This document shows positions 1-8,600 of a stretch of DNA of 8,689 nt, piece after piece. The stretch comes from Deltaproteobacteria bacterium. Its GTDB lineage: Bacteria; Desulfobacterota; Syntrophia; Syntrophales; Fen-1087. The notes below the pieces were generated by a model, which was not told the DNA's origin, did not search any database, and saw nothing but the letters and a program-made list of their open reading frames with translations. The position numbers and the translations under genes are program-made. The stretch is from NCBI GenBank assembly GCA_026388595.1, contig JAPLJM010000054.1, positions 1-8,689 on the forward strand, in the 5' to 3' direction. Each line of letters opens with the position of its first letter. Positions within the stretch are counted from its first letter, which is position 1.

Positions 1-1143
1 TATGAATCTCCGGAAGCAATGATTGAAGATATCACCGATATTGCAAAACAGCATTATGTCCATCCGGAGGAGCGGGAGAACTTCAAGCGCATGATGGCGG
101 AGCAGGGATATGTGGAAAATTTCGAGCATGAAGCCTTCCGCCGGGACGGCAGCATCTTTTGGGTGTCCGTCAGTTCCAGGGCCGTTCGCGACGGCGATGG
201 CAGCATCCTCTATTATGAAGGAACGCACACCGATATAACCAAACGCAAACAGACAGAAGCGGATCTGCGGGCAAGTGAAGAGCGGTATCGGTCAATTATT
301 GAAAACATCGATGACGGCTATTACGAGGTGGATCTGAAGGGGACGATCACCTTCATCAATGATGCGGCCCTGCGGATTACCGGGGTGTCCCGCAGCGAAC
401 TGGAGGGGACGAATTTTGCATCTTATGCCTCAGGCGAGGACGCAGGGATGATCTTCAGAACCTTCCATCAGGTGTTTCTGACGGGAACCTCCTTCCGGGG
501 GCTTTCCTGGCGGGTCGTCAGACCGGAGGGGAAAGAACAGCATGTGGAAGTATCCGTTTCCCTCATCCGGGACGCTGCCGCCCGGCCTGTCGGCTTCCGT
601 GGAATTCTCCATGACATCACCGAACGGCGAAAGGCCGAGGAGACCATCCAGCACATGGCCTTCCACGACGCACTGACGGGCCTGCCGAACCGCCTGCTGT
701 TCTACGACCGTTTCTCCCAGATTCTCGCCCATGCGAGACGGAGCGGGGAGCAATTTGCCGTCATCATGCTGGACCTGGATAAGTTCAAGGACGTCAATGA
801 TCGCCTCGGTCACGATGCGGGGGATCAGTTGCTGCGAAGTGTTGCGGAGCGGCTCGCATCGCAGCAGCGGGACGGTGATACCGTGGCCCGGTTTGGGGGT
901 GACGAGTTTCTCCTGATTCTGCCGGGGATCAAACAAAAGGAGGATCTGGACCCTTTGGGCCAGAAAATTCTTCAGATATTCCAGCAGCCCTTTCGCATTT
1001 CCGATCAGGAGCTTGTTGTACATGCCAGCATTGGCGTCGCTGTTTTCCCCGATGACGGCCCCGACAAGGACGCCCTTTTCCAGAAAGCCGATTTTGCCAT
1101 GTACCGGGCGAAGGCGGCCGGCGGCAATCGCTGGACGCGATAG
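1..1143 (+). CDS. PAS-PAS-GGDEF diguanylate cyclase, C-terminal 380 residues (5' partial)
   Basis: This is a sensory diguanylate cyclase, predicted to make the second messenger cyclic di-GMP from two GTP. The frame is open from base 1, so the true start is upstream; the Met at base 19 lies inside the first PAS domain and is not the start. Numbering from the first visible codon, residues 1-80 are the C-terminal half of one PAS/PAC domain, ending in DITKRK. Residues 93-210 are a complete second PAS/PAC domain, ending in DITERR. Residues 217-380 are the GGDEF domain. The active-site GGDEF motif is exact (residues 299-303, bases 895-909). The metal-binding DLDKFKDVND segment and the GHDAGDQLL segment are intact. 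An RxxD inhibitory site (RDGD, residues 290-293) lies five residues before GGDEF, so product feedback inhibition is expected. No EAL domain follows; the protein stops at a normal GGDEF end. No membrane segment is visible, but the missing N-terminus could hold one. The PAS ligand cannot be told. The gene converges on the reductase gene, and no functional link is evident. Confidence 0.95.
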   Translation, partial: YESPEAMIEDITDIAKQHYVHPEERENFKRMMAEQGYVENFEHEAFRRDGSIFWVSVSSRAVRDGDGSILYYEGTHTDITKRKQTEADLRASEERYRSIIENIDDGYYEVDLKGTITFINDAALRITGVSRSELEGTNFASYASGEDAGMIFRTFHQVFLTGTSFRGLSWRVVRPEGKEQHVEVSVSLIRDAAARPVGFRGILHDITERRKAEETIQHMAFHDALTGLPNRLLFYDRFSQILAHARRSGEQFAVIMLDLDKFKDVNDRLGHDAGDQLLRSVAERLASQQRDGDTVARFGGDEFLLILPGIKQKEDLDPLGQKILQIFQQPFRISDQELVVHASIGVAVFPDDGPDKDALFQKADFAMYRAKAAGGNRWTR

Positions 1144-1157
1144 GGCATCGAAGCGCT
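1144..1157. other. 14-base gap between convergent genes, no terminator visible
   Basis: The diguanylate cyclase stop (TAG, 1141-1143) and the reductase stop (TAA read on the minus strand, 1160-1158) face each other with 14 bases between them. An AAGCGCTT palindrome covers 1151-1158 but is too short to act as an intrinsic terminator and lacks a T run. Transcripts from both sides therefore probably overlap at their 3' ends. Confidence 0.6.
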
Positions 1158-1913
1158 TTACTTCCAGATGAACTTTTCCTGCTCCACTGCAGATTGCTCC
1201 ACATCAAGACTGCCAAGTTCCTTGAGGGCAGCCTCCATCATGGTAGGCGGACCGCAGAGGTATAAGGCGGCATCTTTGGCGACCCCATGTCTTTTCAAGA
1301 TATCTCCGTTCAAACGTCCCTTCTCGTAGTGAACACGGGGATACTGTTGCTGAAAGTAACGCTGAGCATCATCTTCACGGCTCAAGCAGTGAACAACGGC
1401 GAGGTCGAGATCTTGCGTCATCTCCTTGATCTCATCTGAAGAGAAGACATCTGCCATGGCTTTATTTGCCCAGAAAAGCGTTACTTTATTGCCTGCCTTG
1501 ATATTTCTGAAGTGCCTCAGCACGCTCAGAAACGGTGTTACACCGACGCCGCCGGCTATCAGGACAACAACGGGCTTCATGTCAATATTCCTACAGAAGA
1601 CACCGAGCGGCCCCATGCACTTTACCGGGGTTCCTGGCTTCAAATCCGGGATGGCAGAGGTGAACAGGCCCTCCTTTTTGATTGTCAGACGCAAAATGGC
1701 GTCTTCGGGAGCGCCTGATATCGTGAAGGGGTGCGGCTCGCTCCATCCATCAGCCCTCATCATGCTGATAGACACAAACTGTCCTGCCTTTCTGACGACA
1801 AATCGCTCATCTAAGCCTTCAAGATAGAGTGAATTGATGTCATGGTTTTCAGGCACGACTTTAACCACGGTCCAGATGTTTTTTGGGTCACGACCGGTGC
1901 TTTGTTCAGTCAT
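1158..1913 (-). CDS. FAD/NAD(P)H-dependent oxidoreductase of the ferredoxin-NADP reductase fold
   Basis: This 251-residue soluble flavoprotein reductase is predicted to pass electrons between NAD(P)H and an unidentified one-electron partner through bound FAD. Residues 10-105 form the FAD-binding beta-barrel, with the flavin motif EPHPFTIS (59-66) and a phosphate-binding GLFTSAI stretch (82-88). Residues 113-240 form the NAD(P) domain, with AGGVGVTP (120-127) and CGPPTMM (220-226). The protein ends in an acidic/aromatic tail, EQEKFIWK, as is common in this fold. HPFT is the form typical of NADPH oxidase/ferric reductase C-terminal domains; the RxYS/RPFS form of many bacterial FNRs is absent. 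There is no transmembrane domain, no ferredoxin domain and no PyrK-type cysteine cluster, so the electron acceptor must be a separate protein or small molecule. The start is supported by a GAGGAGG ribosome binding site 10 bases upstream. The gene lies 60 bases after recB on the same strand and may be co-transcribed, but that context does not explain its role. Family assignment is firm; substrate is unknown. Confidence 0.88.
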   Translation of the reverse strand: MTEQSTGRDPKNIWTVVKVVPENHDINSLYLEGLDERFVVRKAGQFVSISMMRADGWSEPHPFTISGAPEDAILRLTIKKEGLFTSAIPDLKPGTPVKCMGPLGVFCRNIDMKPVVVLIAGGVGVTPFLSVLRHFRNIKAGNKVTLFWANKAMADVFSSDEIKEMTQDLDLAVVHCLSREDDAQRYFQQQYPRVHYEKGRLNGDILKRHGVAKDAALYLCGPPTMMEAALKELGSLDVEQSAVEQEKFIWK

Positions 1914-1923
1914 TTTCTTGCAA

Positions 1924-1930
1924 CCTCCTC
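1924..1930 (-). promoter_or_regulatory. Strong ribosome binding site of the reductase gene
   Basis: Read on the minus strand this is GAGGAGG, an excellent Shine-Dalgarno match, ending 10 bases before the ATG at 1913-1911. It fixes the start of the reductase and shows the gene has its own translation signal, not one coupled to recB. The remaining bases up to the recB stop at 1974 (1931-1973) show no convincing -35/-10 pair and no hairpin followed by a T run. Confidence 0.8.
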
Positions 1931-1973
1931 TGCTGTTTCGTGTGTATCCGTATGCATCAATGACAGGGTTTCG

Positions 1974-4900
1974 TCAAGGGGTCTTTTGGGGCGTTTTATC
2001 AATCAGGACGCTGCTCAGCGTGTTAATCAGAGTCGCAGCCGGCCGGTCCCCGTAGACGCCGTATGCGGGGCCGCACGCCGGGTCCATACCCCGAATAAAG
2101 AGGTAATAAATGCCGCCGAAATGATTTTCGTATTGATAATCCGGCAGTCGCAGCGTCAAATACTGGTGGAGGGCGACGGCATACAGGCGGCTCTGGAGAA
2201 CGTAGAAATGTTCTGTCATGGCCTTCCTGAGAGAAGTGGGTGCATAGTCTGCAATGCCGGGCCCCAGAAGATTCGATTTCCAGTCCACAAGATAAAACCG
2301 CCCTTCATGCTGAAAAACAAGATCGATGAAGCCGTGCATGAAACCCCGTACCGGATTGAAGTTCAGGCGCTCCAGGCCCGTCTCTTTCAAGTCGCCTTTG
2401 CCAAAGGTTGCGCTCAGCTTTTCACGGGATAGCATCTGTAGGGGGAAATAGAATTCCAGCTCCGTCAGACGAGCGGATGTGGAGATTTGGGAGAGCGCCA
2501 GGGTTGGGGTGCGATCCGTTCCTGACGCTGCCAACAGGGGCAGGGGGCAAGCGGCCACGTTTTGCAGCATTCCGCTCAAGGTTTCTTCCCAGTGCGGGTC
2601 AAATCCGTAAGTCTGGAGTTTTTCCGCAACCAGGCGGCGGATCACATCGAGATTACGCTCAGTAAAATCAAATTGTTCAAGGATATCATGGAACAGAATA
2701 CCGGCTCGCGCGCCACCGGGAAAGGTGAAAATATTTCTCTCGGTCCACCGATCATCACTCGCCTCCCGCCGGGGGAGGGGGGGAAGCTGGAGGGGAAATT
2801 CGGTCGTGCGTGCTGACGCCGGTGATGTGATCGCATCCCGGTCCGGCAGCTCTGCCAGCGGAGAGGGGCCGGAAATGAGCAGGGTATAGCTGGCCACCTT
2901 CCAGGATGTGTCGATGCGTCCCTTGAATTTACGGCAGACTGAAGTTTCCGAAGGTTCCGGACGGGGGGGGAGGGCGATGCCCGGCGCTGCGGGAAGCTCC
3001 TGCAACCGGATGGTTCCACCGCTTTTCGCCGCGATACGCGCCAGATCCGCCTGCATGTCCTGATCCGATAATGTTGCCATCCGTTTTTCCAGAGCGCCGC
3101 AGAGGTCATCCCGCCCGCATGCCTCAATGTCCGCCTGGTCCCGGTGGAAGAGGTAAGCCGGGGCGGAGCTGTCCGTCTTGTTGATCCGTCCCCAGACAAA
3201 ATAGCAGCGATGTTTCGCCCGTGTCAGCGCCACGTAGAGGAGGCGGCAGTTTTCCGCCAGCAGCTCCCTTTCCGCCGCAGGCCTGTGCAACCCCTGGTCT
3301 GCAGAACCGAGATCAAGGGTCAATTCGCGGTTGCGGCTTTCGTCATGAAAGGAAAAAGACTCCCCGGTGATCCGCGAGGGTCCCCAGGCGAAAGGGCAGA
3401 AGACGACGGGATACTCGAGGCCCTTGCTTTTATGGATGGTCAGGATCTTCACCGCGTGGGCGTCGCTTTCCAGACGGAGGAGGTGCTCATCACGACTTTC
3501 CCGTCCCTCGCCGCTTAGCTGTTCCGCAAGCCATTGCAGCAGCCGCTCCGGGTTCAGCTTCTGGGCGAGGGACTCCTGGTGAAGGATTTCGGACAGATGG
3601 AGAAGGTTGGTCAGGCGGCGTTCACCGTCGGGAAAAGAGAGCAGCCGGCCTCGGATGCCCTCCCTGGACATCAGGGTCCGGAACATCCGCATAAAACCGC
3701 GCGTTTCCCAGAGGTCGTGATCCTGTCTGAATGTTTCCAGCCGGACGGACCAGCGGTTGTCGTCACGCAGCCACAGCTCCAGCGCCTCTCCGCCGGCGCC
3801 CAGCATATCCGTTGTCAAAGCGCCGCGCACGAGGCTTTCCCGTGCATGCCCCGCAATCCCTTGTAAAACTTGGATAAGTTCCCGGGCGACCTGGGAGTCG
3901 AAGATGCTTTCCTCGCTCGTTAGGACGCTGGCGATCCGGAGAGCCCGTAATGCCTGCTGGATCAGACGGGCCTCCCGATTGGTGCGCACCAGGACGGCCA
4001 TGTCCCCTTCCTCCAGGGGTCTTTGGCCGATCAGGGCGCGTCTTTCCCGCCCCTGCTGAATCAGACGTGCTATTTCCGCCGCCACGGCGTCGGTGATGCG
4101 TTGCTTCGCCGCCCCTTTTGACAGGGGCTTGTCTCCTTCCGTGAACCGGCCGGCGGGGATGAACCACCATTCCAGGGGGGGCTCCTGCTTTCCATCGAGG
4201 GTCAGGATATTGCGACTGGCGATGGGGGCCGCTTTCATGGGGCGGAAGGGGATTTCCTCATAAACGAATGGTTTGTCAGCCTGGGAAAACAGGGCATTGA
4301 CGGCTGCGATGAGGCCCGGTTCTGACCGCCAGTTCTGATCGAGGGTATAACCGGTCTCGATGGCGGTTGCCGCCTGCATATAGGAGAAGATGTCGGCGCC
4401 CCGGAAGCTGTAGATGGCCTGTTTGGGGTCGCCGATGAGAAAAAGGATGTGGTCTTCCCTGCCGAAAAGGGCATGAAAAATAGCATATTGAATGGGATCG
4501 GTATCCTGGAATTCGTCGTTCAGCGCGGCTTTGAATTTATTGCGGATGGCCGCGGCCAGCACACCGCCGCCCTCTTTTTCAAGGGCCTCTCTTAATCTGA
4601 ACAGCAGGTCGTCAAAAAACAGGATGTTCTGTTTCTGCTTGCGGACCGGCAGTTCCGTCCGGACCGTCCTGATCAGCTCGGCCTTCAAAAAAAGCAGATA
4701 TTGATCGAGTTCTTTGCGCAGAGCAGCGGCTTTTTCCAGCAGCATCGCGCAGGCCGGAAATATCGGATGTTCCGGGGCGGCGGCGTTTTTCCGCACCGCC
4801 TTGGCGATCTGGGCCGGGGTCATTTTTTCAAAACCCTTGAATAACAGGAAATCTCCTGCTGCAAGCCAGCCATCCATGGCCTCCACGAGGCGGTTCGCCG

Positions 4901-5660
4901 TCTTGGCGCCATAAATATTGGCTTTAAGCGCCGGGTCCTGTAATTTTTGACGGACATCTTCCCGGGCTGCCGGCCAAAGGGTTTGCAGATCCCTTACCGC
5001 TCTGTGAAAGGTGGCGAGGGATGCCCGGAAAGCGTCGAGGGAAGGCGGTTCGCCGTCGGGAAGAACGCGGATGTCGGGATTCAATGCGATATTTCCCGTC
5101 CAGGAGAGGAATGAAGCGGGACTGAAGCCCTGGTTCAGGGCATATCCGACCAGTTCGGGCAGGGCCTCGTAAAAATGGGTCCGCCAGAAATCCTGGATGA
5201 TTTCTTCTTTCAGCCGGCGCTGATCCGTCACAAGTTCGGTGTCGAAAAGGGCGCCGCTTTCAAAGGCATGTTCGTGAAGCATGCGCTGGCAGAAGCTATG
5301 AATGGTGAAGATGGCGGCTTCATCGAAATCCCGGAGTGCGGCGCGCAGGCGTTCACAGGCCTCCCTTCGGGCGGCAGGATCGGGACAGGCCCGGACGAGC
5401 GCCTGCAGAAACTCATCCTTGCTTTCTTCCCCCGTAAACGCCTCCAGGGTTTCTCTCAGTTTGCGGCGGATGCGGTCTTTCAGTTCAGCGGTGGCCGCCA
5501 GGGTAAACGTGACCACCAGAATTTCCCGGACCGGGATCGCCCGTTCGATAATCAGGCGGACATAGAGTCCGGCAATGGTATAGGTCTTGCCCGTACCGGC
5601 GCTGGCTTCGATAAGATGGGCGCCCTGGAGGGGGCTCGCCGGAAGATCAAAGGGAATCAT
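1974..5660 (-). CDS. recB: RecB: helicase-nuclease beta subunit of exodeoxyribonuclease V (RecBCD)
   Basis: RecB is the 3'-5' motor and the only nuclease of the RecBCD enzyme, which resects broken DNA ends and loads RecA. The 1228-residue product is slightly longer than E. coli RecB (1180). Superfamily 1A helicase motifs are complete: Walker A EASAGTGKT (18-26, Lys25), Ia TFTLAATAEL (51-60), II DEFQDTDP (382-389), III LIGDPKQAIYSFRG (408-421), IV LDQNWRS (440-446), V TIHKSKGLEYP (741-751) and VI LLYVALTRAKH (807-817). A variable, proline-rich linker covers about 820-975. The C-terminal nuclease has all ligands: His991, Asp1113, Asp1126 and Lys1128 (GFIDLVF and VDWKS motifs), plus Gln1156/Tyr1160 (QSRLY). 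The C-terminal ENHFGGIYYLFIRG segment is RecB-typical. The start overlaps the recC stop (ATGA), with a modest AGGA seven bases before. AddA is excluded by the RecB-style N-terminus and the RecC partner. No recD follows. G/C homopolymers in the linker region are noted separately. Confidence 0.98.
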   Translation of the reverse strand: MIPFDLPASPLQGAHLIEASAGTGKTYTIAGLYVRLIIERAIPVREILVVTFTLAATAELKDRIRRKLRETLEAFTGEESKDEFLQALVRACPDPAARREACERLRAALRDFDEAAIFTIHSFCQRMLHEHAFESGALFDTELVTDQRRLKEEIIQDFWRTHFYEALPELVGYALNQGFSPASFLSWTGNIALNPDIRVLPDGEPPSLDAFRASLATFHRAVRDLQTLWPAAREDVRQKLQDPALKANIYGAKTANRLVEAMDGWLAAGDFLLFKGFEKMTPAQIAKAVRKNAAAPEHPIFPACAMLLEKAAALRKELDQYLLFLKAELIRTVRTELPVRKQKQNILFFDDLLFRLREALEKEGGGVLAAAIRNKFKAALNDEFQDTDPIQYAIFHALFGREDHILFLIGDPKQAIYSFRGADIFSYMQAATAIETGYTLDQNWRSEPGLIAAVNALFSQADKPFVYEEIPFRPMKAAPIASRNILTLDGKQEPPLEWWFIPAGRFTEGDKPLSKGAAKQRITDAVAAEIARLIQQGRERRALIGQRPLEEGDMAVLVRTNREARLIQQALRALRIASVLTSEESIFDSQVARELIQVLQGIAGHARESLVRGALTTDMLGAGGEALELWLRDDNRWSVRLETFRQDHDLWETRGFMRMFRTLMSREGIRGRLLSFPDGERRLTNLLHLSEILHQESLAQKLNPERLLQWLAEQLSGEGRESRDEHLLRLESDAHAVKILTIHKSKGLEYPVVFCPFAWGPSRITGESFSFHDESRNRELTLDLGSADQGLHRPAAERELLAENCRLLYVALTRAKHRCYFVWGRINKTDSSAPAYLFHRDQADIEACGRDDLCGALEKRMATLSDQDMQADLARIAAKSGGTIRLQELPAAPGIALPPRPEPSETSVCRKFKGRIDTSWKVASYTLLISGPSPLAELPDRDAITSPASARTTEFPLQLPPLPRREASDDRWTERNIFTFPGGARAGILFHDILEQFDFTERNLDVIRRLVAEKLQTYGFDPHWEETLSGMLQNVAACPLPLLAASGTDRTPTLALSQISTSARLTELEFYFPLQMLSREKLSATFGKGDLKETGLERLNFNPVRGFMHGFIDLVFQHEGRFYLVDWKSNLLGPGIADYAPTSLRKAMTEHFYVLQSRLYAVALHQYLTLRLPDYQYENHFGGIYYLFIRGMDPACGPAYGVYGDRPAATLINTLSSVLIDKTPQKTP
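2771..2795 (+). repeat. G-rich tract (G5-A-G7 ... G4) inside the recB linker
   Basis: The plus strand carries five G, one A, seven G, an eight-base spacer and four G. It lies opposite the recB codons for the proline-rich LPPLPRR stretch (about residues 959-965) between helicase and nuclease domains. Three G runs, one of which can be split in two, come close to a four-run quadruplex pattern, though the last loop is eight bases. It is a plausible slippage site; the reading frame is intact here. Confidence 0.5.
2963..2970 (+). repeat. G8 homopolymer inside recB
   Basis: Eight consecutive G on the plus strand (C8 in the recB message) encode part of ALPPRPEPS, near residues 897-905 of RecB, in the variable linker. 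It is the longest homopolymer I saw in the window. Insertion or loss of one base would separate the helicase from the nuclease domain. Confidence 0.6.
5657..5660 (-). promoter_or_regulatory. ATGA overlap coupling recC stop to recB start
   Basis: On the minus strand the bases read ATGA: the recB ATG (5660-5658) and the recC TGA (5659-5657) share two bases. An AGGA at 5671-5668 lies seven bases before the ATG, inside the end of recC. This arrangement is typical of translational coupling, which would keep RecB and RecC near the 1:1 ratio found in the complex. It also means no ptr-like gene is inserted between them, unlike the E. coli recC-ptr-recB order. Confidence 0.9.
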
Positions 5661-8600
5661 ATCGATGTCCTGTGCTGAAAGAGCGGTTCATAAACCAGAA
5701 CCGACAGTTGCTGAAATTCTTCACCCAGCGGGTCCCGATCGTCAACGCAACGCTGGTAATAGGGGTCTTCCGACTCGCCGCGGCCGTAGTCGCTGCCCGT
5801 CCAGACGGTCCTGACTGTGCGGAGCGCCTCTGCAGCGTCCTTCCCTTTCATCAGCACCTGCTCTGCAAAGATCCAGGAGGATTCAGGAAAGAATTTTAAC
5901 GGAATCGACAATCCTTTCCAGTATATAATTAATAATTGTTCAAGTATTGCTTCAGCATTTCCCGCTGGCGCGTACGTCCAGGCCTGATCACGGCCCATCA
6001 GGGTGCTCTCCAAAGGATCATGTCCGCCTGGCCTGATATTCAGGATCAGGTGATTAAGCCATAACCGCAGATGATCTTTGGCTTTCAGGTCGGCATAGCG
6101 GAACTGAAACAGGCCGTTCCGGTATAGATTTTCGATGCGTCCGTTCAACTGGAATCCGGCGAGTTCCAGGTGGACATCGACCGGGTCTAACATCGCGCCG
6201 GTCAGATGGGGTTTGATTCCGGCAACAAAATTTTCCGCGCCCTGAATCAGGCTTCCATACAAGTAAGCGCCCACGTTTCCCTGGGGAAGCCGGCCGGAAG
6301 CGCGGAATACGGGGAGAAGCACTGCAAGGTTCTGTCCGGAGAGTGCCTTTTCCACCAGACGCTGCTCAAGTGCGTATTTTTCCAGACCCCGGACATCAAA
6401 TGCTTCCCGGTCCGCAAGAATATCCGCGTCTTCACCGAGTGTCGTCGCCAGGCGTCTTTCCAGCAGAAAACGGCAGGGGTTTTTGAAAAAGCGAACCAGA
6501 TCGCTCAGTTCAACGATTTTCCAATCCTCATCCGGATCGGGAAGGGGGTTGGCAAGAAAATCCGGCCGATCGCGGCGGGGTTCCTGCAGGCGACGGGCCG
6601 CGCAGCTGTTTTCTTCGGAATAGGTGAACAGGTTTGAGTTTGCCGAGAAATAAGCCGGATGAAAGGCCTGCAGGCGGTGATGCGTGATGAGCCGGTCCCT
6701 GATTCTGCCCTCCGGCAATTCAAAGCCCTCTTCGATGGCATCCAGCAGTTCCGAGACCACGACGGAGGGGGGCAGGGGGCTGTTGTCTGCAATGCTCTGG
6801 CCGCAATAGCTGATGATCAGCTTGCCTCTTGCCGAAAGCAGGGCTTCCAGAAAGAGATAGCGGTCGTCATGACGTCGTGAACGGTCGCCCGGCCTGGGAT
6901 GTCTGGCTATGAGATCGAAGCCCAGTGTGCGGGAGGGGCGGGGATAGCCGTCATGATTCATCCCCAGCAGGCAGATCACCTTGAAAGGAATGCTGCGCAT
7001 GGGAATCATGGCGCAGCAGGTGATGCCGCCGCTGATATAACCGGCGCCCTGGCCCTGTTGCCCGAAGTGCTGACTGAGGAAAAACTGGATGACATCGAGG
7101 GCTACCGGTGCGACAAATCCGGAACGTTCACTCAGCCGGATCAGCCGCTGAAGGATCTGGCGGACCGCCTGCAGATCCCTTTGGGTTTCCTCATCGCCCT
7201 GGAAAAACTGATCCAGCAGCGTTGACAGGACGGCCGCCCATTCGCCGGGCGTTCCGGACCGGCCCAGGACCGTCACAGCGGCGAACAGGCCCTCCAGATA
7301 TTCGGCCAGGCGGCCGAGCGTTTGGGCCTCCAGGCCTTCGATGGCATCATAAGGCAAAATCTCGTTGAACAGCCGCTCATCCTTCCCCGGCAGGGCATAA
7401 CCCAGGAAGAGCCTCTCCAGGCCGGCTACCCAGGTATTATCGGGAAAAGCCGGCAGCCCTGCCCGGCGGCGGGATTCCCCATCGACGCCCCACCTGATCC
7501 CGGCGCCGCTGACCCAGCGGCGGATCCGTTCCATGTCCTCTTCCTGCAGGCCGATTTTTTTCTTGACGGGAGACGTCTCGAGCAGGGCAAGCACCGATGA
7601 CGCCTCGAAACGGCTGCCCGTCAGCTCCAGCAGCGACAGAAAGGCGTCCATGACCGGGCTTTCTTTTCTGAGACTCCGGTCGGCGATGGTAAAGGGGATC
7701 CGGGGAACGGCAGCATGGCCAGGAACCGGCGGCGGAGGTGCGTCAAAGACGGCCTGGATCAGGGGGGCATAGGTGTCCATATCCGGCGTCATGACTAGGA
7801 TGTCCCGGGGGAGCAGATCGGGATCATCCTCGAGGAGGGCCAGAAGCTGATCATGCAGCACCTCCACCTCCCGCATGGGGCTGTGGCAGGAATGAATCCG
7901 GAGGGAACCGTCCAGGGGATCGATGCGGGTTTTCGTCTGCCCGTTCCGTCCCCTTTCCCGGAGATTCAGAATATCGGATTGTATGGCCTGCAGGAGGGCG
8001 GCTTCACCGGGATCGGCAAAGAGGTCAACCTCCTCGCCGGGCAGGTCCGTGAGCCATCTGAAAAAATCACGGCCCTGGGTTCCCATCGAGGCCAGCAGGC
8101 TGTTGCCCCCTTCCAGGTAGAGGTCCGCCGCGGACAGGGTTTTCATCCCTGTGGATTCCCTGATTTTTTCAACGGCCCTCCCCATTTCCCGGTCGGACCG
8201 GATGTCCGTCCAGAATTCCCGGCAGGGATTGAGGAGAAAGAGGTTGACGTCCAGGCGCCGGGACAAGTCGTAAAGAATCTCAAGATGGAAGTGCGGAAGC
8301 CAGGAGATCCCGAAGAGGGAAATGCGTTCCGGCAAAGGGAGAGACGCCGGCAAGGGGCTCCGAATCTTCTCGAGCAGCATCCGCCGAAGGCGTGCTGGAT
8401 GATAACTTTTATCATCCTTCCAGAGCCTCCGCCAGAGTTCGGCCTGCCAGATTTCCTCTTCAGATCCGCTTTCCCCCGCTTCCCAGGCCAGGATCATGTC
8501 CGGGCGAAAAACCAGGTATTGATCGAATAGGTCGGCCAGGCGGCAGGAAAGCTGATAGCCTTTGAGCCCCCCGGCGTCTGCCTGCAGGTAACGGCGAAGG

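Noticed and set aside
430..1023. 197-codon minus-strand open frame opposite the diguanylate cyclase
   Set aside because: It is antisense to clear PAS and GGDEF coding sequence and resembles no family.
1127..1141. Small hairpin ATCGC-5-GCGAT at the end of the cyclase gene
   Set aside because: A five-pair stem with no following T run is too weak to call a terminator, and it lies inside coding sequence.
1931..1973. Possible promoter (TTGATG, GATACA on the minus strand) before the reductase
   Set aside because: The two hexamers are only six bases apart, not the 16-18 a sigma-70 promoter needs.
2162..2169. Near-Chi octamer ACTGGTGG (another, CCACCAGA, at 5513-5520)
   Set aside because: Each differs from E. 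coli Chi by one base, several such matches are expected by chance in a window this size, and no exact copy was seen.
1842..2432. 196-codon plus-strand open frame across the recB 3' end and the gap to the reductase
   Set aside because: It is antisense to the conserved RecB nuclease domain and has no recognisable motif or good ribosome binding site.
7853..8530. 225-codon plus-strand open frame opposite recC
   Set aside because: It lies wholly antisense to strongly conserved recC, has low-complexity Pro/Gly/Glu-rich content and no recognisable domain. It is a by-product of GC-rich codon use.
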